Below are positions 34,407 to 42,130 of a stretch of DNA of 64,000 nt, piece by piece. Each line of letters begins with the position of its first letter. Position 1 is the stretch's first letter. The translations under genes were made by a program, and so were the position numbers. Below the pieces are notes generated by a model, which was given only the letters and a program-made list of their open reading frames with translations, was not told where the DNA came from and made no database searches. The DNA comes from Nitrospirota bacterium. Its GTDB lineage: Bacteria; Nitrospirota; Nitrospiria; JACQBW01. The stretch lies in assembly GCA_016194305.1 (NCBI GenBank), contig JACQBW010000005.1, positions 1 through 64,000 of the forward strand, given 5' to 3'.

Positions 34407-35378
34407 TTATTTAAGCGCAGAAGCCAATTCGTCATATATCCGGTCAAAAAAGGCGACGATATCGGTTTGCTTTCCGGACTCACTCAAACTGTCCGGGAGC
34501 ACTACAATTTTAGAATGGATTTTTAATGCCAGATTTTTCACCGCCTCGATATCGACATAGGGAGGTTTCTGATTCTCGGACATCAAGATTGCCGAAACCC
34601 CTTTATTTTGACTCCGGTTAGCCAGATTGTTCAAATCCCCCTCGGCCGGCCGGGTCATCTCTCTCGGTTCCACGTATCCGACAATGGACAGACCATGGCG
34701 ATGGGCGAGATAAGTCCAGTCCCGATGGTAGGAGATGATTTTTTTCCCTTTAAAAGGAACCATTTTGGCATCCCATTCCTTGATTTTTTCTTCCAAGCGG
34801 TTAATCAATCCCTGGGCGTTGGACTCATAGGTCTTTGAATTGGAGGGATCCACGCTGATCAGACCTTTCTTAATATTGTTGATCATCGGAATCTCATTGG
34901 CCGGATCAAGCCAGTAATGGTGGTTACCCACCGTCTTCCCCAGCCCCATGCCGAGGATGACGGTATAGAATTTAGTCTGTCTCAACTCTTCCGCAGCATA
35001 AGGGAGTATCGTTGCCTCTTCCGAGAGATTGATATAGTTGTCCTGATCCCTCATAATTTTCCCATTCCGGGTATCGACCAAAAGAAATCCCAGCCAGCCG
35101 ACCTCAATGTCCTGCCCGTTCACCAACAGAAGATCCGCCTTGTTTAAGATCGGAACCATTGTTTTGTTCGGCTCCACAAAATGTGGATCTTCTTCTGCGC
35201 TAACCAGTGACCGTACGTCGATCAGGCCGCCACCGATTTCTTTCGCCAGGAGAGCTTCGTGTTCCGTCGTTCCGACCACAAACGGTTTAGCTTCTGAAGA
35301 AATATTCATTCCCGCTATTGAAATGGCGATGACACCGAGTGTCAGCCCTTTTTTGATTAAACCAGTGATATTAAACAT
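34407..35378 (-). CDS. Metal ABC transporter substrate-binding protein 3
   Basis: This 323-residue exported protein is preceded by an excellent ribosome-binding site (AAGGAGAT). The mature part opens VVGTTEHEALLAKEIGGGLIDVRSL and keeps the presumed ligands E-D-P-H-F-V-E-P, N-H-H-Y-W-L-D-P and S-Y-H-R-D-W, with G-Y-V-E-P-R-E-M-T-R-P after it. It is clearly paralogous to the first binding protein (same TEHEALLAKE and REM/KEM.RP pattern), which suggests a duplication within the operon. It follows the porin gene by 38 bases. The metal cannot be told from sequence. Confidence 0.9.
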   Translation of the reverse strand: MFNITGLIKKGLTLGVIAISIAGMNISSEAKPFVVGTTEHEALLAKEIGGGLIDVRSLVSAEEDPHFVEPNKTMVPILNKADLLLVNGQDIEVGWLGFLLVDTRNGKIMRDQDNYINLSEEATILPYAAEELRQTKFYTVILGMGLGKTVGNHHYWLDPANEIPMINNIKKGLISVDPSNSKTYESNAQGLINRLEEKIKEWDAKMVPFKGKKIISYHRDWTYLAHRHGLSIVGYVEPREMTRPAEGDLNNLANRSQNKGVSAILMSENQKPPYVDIEAVKNLALKIHSKIVVLPDSLSESGKQTDIVAFFDRIYDELASALK

Positions 35379-35416
35379 GGATATCTCCTTAAATAAAATT
35401 CTTGATGATATTCAAT

Positions 35417-36742
35417 TTAGAATAAGGTCAGAAACTTACCGACTCCGGGGGTTACCGTACCCAATCCCATATTTAACTGAACGATCAAAATATCGCTATC
35501 CTGTTGTAAACCGCTCGCATTCAAATGGTCATACTCAAAGGTCCATCGGGCTACGGGACTGACATAATACCGATACGCCGCAGCATATCGAACACGGGAA
35601 TCTTCCTGCTTTCCAATGATCTGGGAAGAAGCGGGATCCACATAATCCTGACTGGACGGGGCGACATAATCTAACCGAGCCGCCAATTCATGTCGGTAAG
35701 CATAACGATAACTTGCTTCAGTATACGCACCCCATAGGGTATCGCTTTTGCCAGGAAGTGCGGTCGAAGTGAGCATCCCATAATTGTTGAGATCCTTTTG
35801 ATTGATGATCGGGTGATCCCGCTTGGCGAGGATACCTTCAATTGTCCATCGGACATTCGGGAATATCGGCGAAGTAGGCGGTTTCCAAAAGAGCGTCGAT
35901 TCCAGGTCGATTAACGTGGTCTTATCGTCCGGATTGCATTCCGTACAGCCTGATGCTGCAATCATGTCTGCATTCTTATTATTTCCAAATGCCCCGGAAA
36001 TTCCAGGTTCCCAGGTCATCGCATCGTTAATCCCGATCACCGATGAGATCTTCGGAATTATGACAAATTGATTGGTATCCGTACCCGCGTCATCCGCTGC
36101 ATTATTTCTTGTGTCGATCGGTCTCACAAAGGTGGAAAAACGATTCACATTTCCAAAATCACCCTGCAATTGAGCATTCTGAACGTCCAATGAAAATTCT
36201 ACGAAAGTCTCGATGGGCGGCTGCCAGGTTAATTCCATTCCCAGCTTGTGAATTCCGTCTTCCCCCAGCATGATATTGGTAATGATCGGAGGGGTGGCAA
36301 AATTCCATTCATGGTCGTGAACCGGATTGATCTTTCCAATATTCGATCTGAAAATACCCGCTTTTAACGCCAGATTAAAAGGCATTTTATGGAAATAAAC
36401 AAAGGACTCTTCAATGGAGGAACCGGATTCCGCTCCGGTGATAAAGAGAGCGAATTTCGCGGGAAATTGGAATAGTTCCGCGGAAAAAGAAAGATCCGCG
36501 CTCTTTAACGTAAATCCGCGCGGAATGGAGCCGCCCACCACATCCTGGTTATATCCTTCCGCATAGTGAGTCATATTGGCATACATCAAATTGATGTTGA
36601 GAGACATATCAATCAGGCCATACTGGCTCAAAGTCACCCCTTTGACATGGGCTTCTGCCGGAGGGGCCCAAGCAAGAACCGGCATGAGGGAAATAGTCCC
36701 TAACCCCACATAAAGAAAAAATTTTCTAATTGAAAACATCAT
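35417..36742 (-). CDS. Outer-membrane porin leading the metal-uptake operon
   Basis: This 441-residue protein has a signal peptide (GTISLMPVLAWAPPAEA) and then alternating beta strands ending in an aromatic residue (KFLTLF), as for an outer-membrane barrel. It contains a motif G-x-F-R-S-N-I-G-K-I-N-P-V-H-D-H-E-W-N-F with a following GEDGIHKLGMEL, like those in barrels found beside zinc transporters. The His cluster could guide metal entry. With the three binding proteins, ATPase and permease downstream (gap 38 bases) it gives an outer-to-inner membrane uptake route. Its start follows a leader with two terminator-like hairpins. Confidence 0.8.
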   Translation of the reverse strand: MMFSIRKFFLYVGLGTISLMPVLAWAPPAEAHVKGVTLSQYGLIDMSLNINLMYANMTHYAEGYNQDVVGGSIPRGFTLKSADLSFSAELFQFPAKFALFITGAESGSSIEESFVYFHKMPFNLALKAGIFRSNIGKINPVHDHEWNFATPPIITNIMLGEDGIHKLGMELTWQPPIETFVEFSLDVQNAQLQGDFGNVNRFSTFVRPIDTRNNAADDAGTDTNQFVIIPKISSVIGINDAMTWEPGISGAFGNNKNADMIAASGCTECNPDDKTTLIDLESTLFWKPPTSPIFPNVRWTIEGILAKRDHPIINQKDLNNYGMLTSTALPGKSDTLWGAYTEASYRYAYRHELAARLDYVAPSSQDYVDPASSQIIGKQEDSRVRYAAAYRYYVSPVARWTFEYDHLNASGLQQDSDILIVQLNMGLGTVTPGVGKFLTLF

Positions 36743-36786
36743 GCATTCCTCCCTGACTAATAAAACTTAATAATCCCGTCTCTCGC

Positions 36787-36841
36787 AAAAAAGGCCATGA
36801 TGCGGAGTTGGGATTGATCCCATCTCGACCTTCATGGCCTT
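36787..36841 (-). terminator. Terminator-like hairpin close to the porin start (candidate attenuator)
   Basis: AAGGCCATGA (36791-36800) pairs perfectly with TCATGGCCTT (36832-36841), the inner part pairs imperfectly up to TGGGAT/ATCCCA, and on the reverse strand six T residues follow. It ends about 45 bases before the porin start codon. So near a start codon it is better explained as a leader attenuator than as a simple terminator. Confidence 0.6.
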
Positions 36842-36862
36842 ACCATTCAATCTATTTTTTGC

Positions 36863-36927
36863 AAAAAAAAACCACGAATACCGCGGATCTCCTCTTAGTC
36901 GATGAGAATCCTCTTAACCTTCGTGGT
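36863..36927 (-). terminator. Terminator of the cytochrome operon (or first leader hairpin)
   Basis: On the reverse strand ACCACGAA and TTCGTGGT (36920-36927 and 36871-36878) form an 8-bp stem over a structured 41-base loop, followed by nine T residues (36863-36871). It lies about 134 bases after the 27-haem gene stop. Confidence 0.65.
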
Positions 36928-36966
36928 CTGCTGTTTTGAAACTGACTCTGGTCTGACAGATGAACT

Positions 36967-36984
36967 TTGTGACTTCAATCACAA
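36967..36984. promoter_or_regulatory. CRP/FNR-superfamily-type binding site upstream of the metal-uptake operon
   Basis: TTGTGA-CTTCAA-TCACAA is a perfect inverted repeat with the CRP core TGTGA-N6-TCACA. It lies 225 bases before the porin start and 77 bases after the 27-haem gene. It matches, half-site for half-site, the palindrome upstream of the multicopper oxidase at 13818. Confidence 0.62.
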
Positions 36985-37060
36985 TTTAATGTTGAGTTCA
37001 GTTAATCATTTCTTGTTTTAAAAGTCAACGATAATATCACCGAATCATTTATCTCAAAAG

Positions 37061-39022
37061 TTATCGCGTCAGAGAAGAGTCTTTTTTAATCACCTTAAAA
37101 TCGATTTCACTGTGACAGATTTCACATCGCTGGCCCAATTCTCCGTCATGAATATCATCTCTCCGATGACAGCTGACACACATTCTGGAGGTTTTTGCCA
37201 CAAACATGGTCTGGGTATGGCATTCGGGGCATTTCACATTTCTATGTTTATCAAGAAGCGGATACCCGGTCTCTTTGAAATGATTAAAATCTTCTCTTTC
37301 CCAGGTCTTTGCCGTATGGCAGGCTTCGCATTTCTTCCCGAATAACCCTTTGTGCTCGTCATCTTTCTTGTGACAATCGATACAGAGCCTGGGCGCATCT
37401 TTAAAGAGCTGGGTTTTGTGGCAAAGCGCGCATTTGGTCTCGATATGTTTCCCTTCGAGAGGGAAATTGGTCTTTTTGTGATTGAATTTGTCGATCTCTT
37501 TCCAGGAATTTTCCGTATGGCATCGCGCACAGGATTCACCCAGCTTTCCCCGATGCTTATCATCTTTTTGGTGGCAAGAAATACAATCGATGGAAATCTT
37601 ATATTTCTCATTCGCATGGCATTTACTGCAGAGTACCGGAATATGCTTCCCAACCAAGGGATATTTTGTCGTGGAATGGTCAAATCTAATCTCCTTCCAC
37701 TTGGGCACAATCTGATGACAGCGATCGCATTTCGGCCCCAATTTTTCTTTATGGTAATCATCTTTCTTATGGCAGTCGTAACAGAGTTTCGGTGTCTGTT
37801 TAAGCTGGGGAGTCTGGTGGCATTTGATACATTCGACCTTTTGATGGGTTCCGACTAATTTGTACTCAAATTTATTGTGGTCAAAGTTTTGTTCCTTCCA
37901 CGTTTTTGCGGTATGGCAGGTCTCACAATCCTTGCCGAGGTTTCCTTTATGTTTATCCTCTTTTAAATGGCAACCGATACAGGTCTTGGGCGCTTCCTTG
38001 ACTTTTTTAAGAGGAAGATGGCATTTTTCGCATTTCGTATCGATATGTTTGCCTTCAAGCTTAAAGTCTGTCTTGTTATGGTCGAATTTAATTTCTTTCC
38101 ATTCCCGGGCGGTATGGCAGGTTTCACAATTCTTGCCCAATGATCCTTTGTGCTTGTCCTCTTTCTGATGACAGCTGAAACAGGCCTTGGGGGTCTCTTT
38201 AAATTTCTTCTGGGGTTGATGGCATTTTTCGCATTTGGCTTCTTCGTGCTTACCCACGAGCGGAAAATCGGTTTTGGAATGGTCGAATTTGATCTCTTTC
38301 CATTCCCGAGCTGTATGGCAACTTTCACATACTTTTCCCAATGACCCTTTATGTTTGTCTTCTTTTTCATGACATGAAAAACACTCTTTGGGCGTTTTGG
38401 TAAAATTTTGAGCGGTATGGCATTTTTCACAGACGACAGGACCCTGTTTTCCGGTGACATGTCGCCCGATCAGGGGAAAATGGGTCGTTGCGTGATCAAA
38501 TTTCGCCTCTTTCCAGCTTTTCGCGTTGTGGCACTCCTTGCAGTTCTTTCCGAGCGCCTCTTTATGGTAGTCATCCTTAATATGACAGGGAGAGCACTCT
38601 TTCTGTGTTTCACGGTATTTCGGCTTTTTGTGGCATTTATCGCAGTCTGCCTTTTGATGTTTCCCTTCGAGATCAAATTCCGTTTTACGATGATCAAACT
38701 CATCTTTTTTCAGATCGACCAGTTCAAAGACTCTCCCTTTGTGGTCGCTGTGGCAGATTTCGCATTTGGTGGCATCGATTTTTCCATGAAATCCTCTCTT
38801 CTGGTCGACATCTCGTTTTGCCTCTTTGTGGCAGACGAGGCATTTGTCAAAAAAGAATTTCTGGCCGATGGTGTGGCATTCCAGACAGTTTCCTTCAATC
38901 TTCTGATGGAGAGAGGCAACTTCGCCCGGCATGACCCCTTTGAGGAGGTCAAATGAGTGGACTTTGGACGGAGTCAATAAGAAAAGAACGAGAATGGATA
39001 GAAATAGAAGCTGTTTCTTCAA
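37061..39022 (-). CDS. 27-haem c-type cytochrome built from three-haem repeats
   Basis: This exported 653-residue protein (signal peptide MKKQLLFLSILVLFLLTPS) contains 27 CXXCH motifs; summing motifs and gaps reproduces the full length, so the count is firm. From the middle on, three-haem modules of 66-67 residues repeat: a WKE.KFDH.KT.F.L.GKH stretch, CXXCH, 11-12 residues, CXXCH, then KEDKHKG.LGK and CXXCH. The many extra His residues (FDH, GKH, DKH) can serve as distal ligands for bis-His haems. Lysine richness implies a basic, soluble periplasmic or fibre-forming protein. The start seems to be TTG. It follows the di-haem b protein gene by 45 bases, and I infer that it carries electrons across the periplasm. 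Confidence 0.92.
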   Translation of the reverse strand: MKKQLLFLSILVLFLLTPSKVHSFDLLKGVMPGEVASLHQKIEGNCLECHTIGQKFFFDKCLVCHKEAKRDVDQKRGFHGKIDATKCEICHSDHKGRVFELVDLKKDEFDHRKTEFDLEGKHQKADCDKCHKKPKYRETQKECSPCHIKDDYHKEALGKNCKECHNAKSWKEAKFDHATTHFPLIGRHVTGKQGPVVCEKCHTAQNFTKTPKECFSCHEKEDKHKGSLGKVCESCHTAREWKEIKFDHSKTDFPLVGKHEEAKCEKCHQPQKKFKETPKACFSCHQKEDKHKGSLGKNCETCHTAREWKEIKFDHNKTDFKLEGKHIDTKCEKCHLPLKKVKEAPKTCIGCHLKEDKHKGNLGKDCETCHTAKTWKEQNFDHNKFEYKLVGTHQKVECIKCHQTPQLKQTPKLCYDCHKKDDYHKEKLGPKCDRCHQIVPKWKEIRFDHSTTKYPLVGKHIPVLCSKCHANEKYKISIDCISCHQKDDKHRGKLGESCARCHTENSWKEIDKFNHKKTNFPLEGKHIETKCALCHKTQLFKDAPRLCIDCHKKDDEHKGLFGKKCEACHTAKTWEREDFNHFKETGYPLLDKHRNVKCPECHTQTMFVAKTSRMCVSCHRRDDIHDGELGQRCEICHSEIDFKVIKKDSSLTR

Positions 39023-39067
39023 ATGTTTCTTAAATGGGCCTTTAGTTTTTATGGGGTAGGGCAGGAC

Positions 39068-39976
39068 CTAGAATATCATAACTGCAGCAATATGGATAAT
39101 AAAAGTGACAATCAGAATCCATATAAAAGGAACATGGAGTTTGTGCCAGATCGAGAAGAGCTTCGCCGCCGACTCGAGAACGGTCACATGTTTTTCCAGA
39201 GAGATGAGTTTAATGACCATCTCTTCAAGCGATCCTTCCAAAACATGGTACTTTCTCTCCTTTAAATATTTAATCACCTCTTTTTTGACCTTTTTTTCCA
39301 GTAAATCGATCTTGATCATCAGGTAAAGAGATTTTAAAAGTCCTGCAGAAGACTTGCTCTCTCTTAAACCAAAGAACCGGTTGATACTGTCCAAAGTTTT
39401 CTGGGAATCGGAGAACTGGGTTTTTATCTTTTCACTGAGCTGGCTGATCTCTTCGTTCATTTCCCTTAACGTCGCTCTTTCTCCAGAAAGGGAGAATTGG
39501 AAATGTCGGTAAATATAACGCCCCACAATGCCGCTCCCCACCACGATCATCATCGAATAGTAGGCAATGGCCGAATTGGTCGCGGTGACCGTAAAACCGC
39601 TGTGGTATACGATCAACATCGGACCAAAAAGACAGAATAAGATATGAATGTCGAGCCAATCCTTGATTTTTCCAAAATGACTTAATCTTCTGACCTTTTT
39701 CCGGATCACATAAAAAGAGGCCCCGACAAACATCATGGCTGAACCAATAATTCCGATCAGCCGGGAAAAGTCATCGCCGACTTTGTAGGGAAATATCGCC
39801 ATATAAATGGGAACCCCGACGGCCGCAGAGAGTCCCAGTATTAACATGATCCATTTGGCCCATTTCATCGGATTGAACTCTTTGGAAACAGCATCCGCTC
39901 TATTTTTTGGAGGAGCCGAGTTTTCCTTGGCTGGCATATTCTGATACGCTTTCGGCTGGGCGATATTAATCTGCAT
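39068..39976 (-). CDS. Membrane protein with two H-X13-H helices (predicted di-haem cytochrome b)
   Basis: From the ATG at 39976 (AAAGGA eight bases upstream) the protein has 302 residues and five hydrophobic segments. Two of them, counting from this start, carry His pairs with the spacing of bc1-type cytochrome b: H111 and H125 in DIHILFCLFGPMLIVYHSGF, and H281 and H295 in KLHVPFIWILIVTFIIH. In such proteins each helix supplies one ligand to each of two stacked haems. A charged coiled-coil-like segment of about 100 residues lies between these helices. I recognise no named family. Position between the barrel and the 27-haem gene suggests a quinone:cytochrome c link. Haem binding is inference. 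Confidence 0.7.
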   Translation of the reverse strand: MQINIAQPKAYQNMPAKENSAPPKNRADAVSKEFNPMKWAKWIMLILGLSAAVGVPIYMAIFPYKVGDDFSRLIGIIGSAMMFVGASFYVIRKKVRRLSHFGKIKDWLDIHILFCLFGPMLIVYHSGFTVTATNSAIAYYSMMIVVGSGIVGRYIYRHFQFSLSGERATLREMNEEISQLSEKIKTQFSDSQKTLDSINRFFGLRESKSSAGLLKSLYLMIKIDLLEKKVKKEVIKYLKERKYHVLEGSLEEMVIKLISLEKHVTVLESAAKLFSIWHKLHVPFIWILIVTFIIHIAAVMIF

Positions 39977-40030
39977 TAATAAATCCTTTCTGTTCTGACT
40001 TGTCAAGATCCGGGCAGTTCTTAAAATGAA

Positions 40031-42127
40031 TTAAAACGGAATTGAGACGCTGGTGCGGGTCTGGATGGTATTGTTCCAACCCGAGGAGAAGCTATTGTCT
40101 TCCATCAAATAATCCCCTTCCAGACTCGCTTCCACACCATTCTTTAACGAATATCTCATCACAAACCCCGGAACATACCGGGTTAAGGAGCTCCCCGCTG
40201 ACAGATTGAAAACGGTGTTTTCATATCGAAATCTAAGCCCCCCCTGGAAACCACTGGGCCAAATTCGAAGCATATTGGCGACGATGGAAGTATTCGTGGA
40301 GTCCGTCCCGGGAGAATAGAGAAAAAGGGTAGAAATAATCTCGTTCTGATTGAAATAATTCCTCTCCAAAATAAACGCCGAATAGCGGTCTGCAATCTTC
40401 TCCGAATCGACCATGGGAAAAGTGATCATATGGCTTGCGAGATCGGTTGGATTATAAAATGTCTTCCCATACCTGAAATCGACTCGCCAGATAAGGGAGA
40501 GGTCGATCGAAAGTCCAAGACTGTAATCGAGCGTCGTTTGCGTCGCAGCCAGGGCGCTGGCCATAATTTCCTCCCGCGACTTGGTTGCGATCAGATCATC
40601 CATCGTCGTAATAGGAGGAGTCGCGAGGAAATTTGCCGGGTCTGCAAGCGCCGTGTTGAAATCCAGAAAAGGATTTCTCCGGTACTCCACCAGACCGGAA
40701 TAGTGAAAGATGGACCGGGTATAGTCGAAATTAACCATGGCATCATTTATTTTATTGAAATCGATATCCCGATCGAGGAGCGTCGTCAAATTAAAGTTTT
40801 CATACATCCAGAATGCATTGAGACCAACGGCTCTTCGGGTTGAAAATTCTTGAAAATACTCCTGAGTAAAGTAGATCTTACCCGTGATATGATAATAGTC
40901 GACCACCGATAAATAGCTTTCATAGAATTTTCGCTCGGATTCAATCGCGAGCGTATCGGTCGCAAAAATATCGACTGGAGCTCCGACGCTGTTCGTCCAG
41001 GTCACGGAAGAAACCGGAAGACCAAAAGACAATCCGTCAAACCGGTTAAATAACGTACTTCCGGAGCTCGGCTGTCTTCCCAAACGGAAATTCGAAAACC
41101 AGCCGACATTATTCCCTTCAAGATATAACTTATTGAGTCGGGTCCGGTCATTTCGATTGACCAAAAAGTCGTTTGCGTTCATCCCGGAAAAGTTGAAACG
41201 GAGATCGGGACCGGATCCCTTCCGCCATCTGAAATCCAGAAATTCGCTCAGGCGGCTCTGGGTATTCGAAGACATCCCTTCAGGAACACCTGCGAGGGCA
41301 TAATCGTAAAGATATTCGGTAATGAGTGAGCCGGAGATTCTGTCCGGACCTGTTCGAACCGGAACCCGCTTTGCCGGGGTTTCTTTCTTCTCCGCGCCTT
41401 CCTTCCCTTTAAGATCCCCGGTTGCCGTACCCGATTTTGCCAGGAGCTGGCTCTTTTCTTCCGCATCTTTTTTATGAAGTGAAGCGGGGAAACTTTTCAA
41501 AAAGCGCTTGAAACTTTCCAGGGCTAGAGCCGGCTTCTCCGTCTTTTCGCTGATCAAAGCAAGATACCAATACGCTTCTTCCACAGATGACGTACCATTG
41601 CCGCTTTGAATCAGGCGATAAAAGAGCGATTTCGCCTGATTATACTCTTCTTGCTGAAAGAGCTGGATTGCTTTGGCCAGTTCATCAGATTGATCTTTAG
41701 GGGATGGATGTGCCTGGACGGAACTGGCGGCGCCAGAAGTGACCGAACTAGATGGCAACTTCTGATCAAGAAGGACTAATTTGCCCTCCGCCGCTTTCTT
41801 GTGAGAACTGCCGGGATAACTTTTTACAAATAATCTGATTTTCTGCCGAATGATATTCGGTTTGTCTGATTTCTCGCTGATCAGAACCAGGTACCACTGC
41901 GCATCTTCAATTTCCGGAGAACCAATTCGCGTTTCAATCAGATGCAAAAACAGTTTTTTGGCTTTGACGAAGTCCGATTGCTCATAAAAACGAATCGCGT
42001 TAGCCATTTCATCCGAATGGCCCCTTAGATTCAGGAACGACGGTCCCCATGAACAGCCGCTCAGTAAAAAAAAAACGACGGAAAAAATCAAACCTTTGTT
42101 AATCAATTCATACCCTTTCTCAACCAT
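40031..42127 (-). CDS. Outer-membrane lipoprotein: TPR domain plus beta barrel
   Basis: This 698-residue protein has a lipobox (FLLSGC, Cys 25), then two similar tetratricopeptide-like blocks (ANAIRFYEQSDFVKAKKLFLHLIE and KAIQLFQQEEYNQAKSLFYRLIQ, each followed by an EDAQWYLVLISEKS-type helix), a Lys/Pro-rich linker, and from about residue 255 a long run of amphipathic beta strands ending in a Phe (TRTSVSIPF). It has no CXXCH motif. I infer the outer-membrane pore of a porin-cytochrome conduit, with the TPR part on the periplasmic side docking cytochromes. It starts three bases after the 11-haem gene and 25 bases before the b-type gene region, so it is part of the same operon. Confidence 0.75.
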   Translation of the reverse strand: MVEKGYELINKGLIFSVVFFLLSGCSWGPSFLNLRGHSDEMANAIRFYEQSDFVKAKKLFLHLIETRIGSPEIEDAQWYLVLISEKSDKPNIIRQKIRLFVKSYPGSSHKKAAEGKLVLLDQKLPSSSVTSGAASSVQAHPSPKDQSDELAKAIQLFQQEEYNQAKSLFYRLIQSGNGTSSVEEAYWYLALISEKTEKPALALESFKRFLKSFPASLHKKDAEEKSQLLAKSGTATGDLKGKEGAEKKETPAKRVPVRTGPDRISGSLITEYLYDYALAGVPEGMSSNTQSRLSEFLDFRWRKGSGPDLRFNFSGMNANDFLVNRNDRTRLNKLYLEGNNVGWFSNFRLGRQPSSGSTLFNRFDGLSFGLPVSSVTWTNSVGAPVDIFATDTLAIESERKFYESYLSVVDYYHITGKIYFTQEYFQEFSTRRAVGLNAFWMYENFNLTTLLDRDIDFNKINDAMVNFDYTRSIFHYSGLVEYRRNPFLDFNTALADPANFLATPPITTMDDLIATKSREEIMASALAATQTTLDYSLGLSIDLSLIWRVDFRYGKTFYNPTDLASHMITFPMVDSEKIADRYSAFILERNYFNQNEIISTLFLYSPGTDSTNTSIVANMLRIWPSGFQGGLRFRYENTVFNLSAGSSLTRYVPGFVMRYSLKNGVEASLEGDYLMEDNSFSSGWNNTIQTRTSVSIPF

Positions 42128-42130
42128 ACT

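Larger units (their letters stand above)
36743..37060. other. 318-bp intergenic leader between cytochrome operon and metal-uptake operon
   Basis: No gene is present. From right to left on the reverse strand I see a GATATTATC near-palindrome (37030-37038) next to TTGACT (37023-37028), a perfect CRP-type palindrome, a terminator-like hairpin, a second terminator-like hairpin, and the porin ribbon of GGGAGG just before its ATG. The order is compatible either with a terminator for the cytochrome operon followed by a short promoter, or with a long attenuated leader. Confidence 0.6.

Noticed and set aside
31602-36742. Calling the metal operon specifically zinc or manganese uptake
   Set aside because: The binding proteins lack a decisive specificity feature and no Zur- or MntR-type box could be recognised with confidence; only a GATATTATC near-palindrome at 37030-37038 was seen.
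36861-36875. A GG/GC pair in the porin leader considered as a -24/-12 promoter
   Set aside because: GG and GC are nine bases apart instead of ten and the spacing falls in the T-run of a terminator hairpin.
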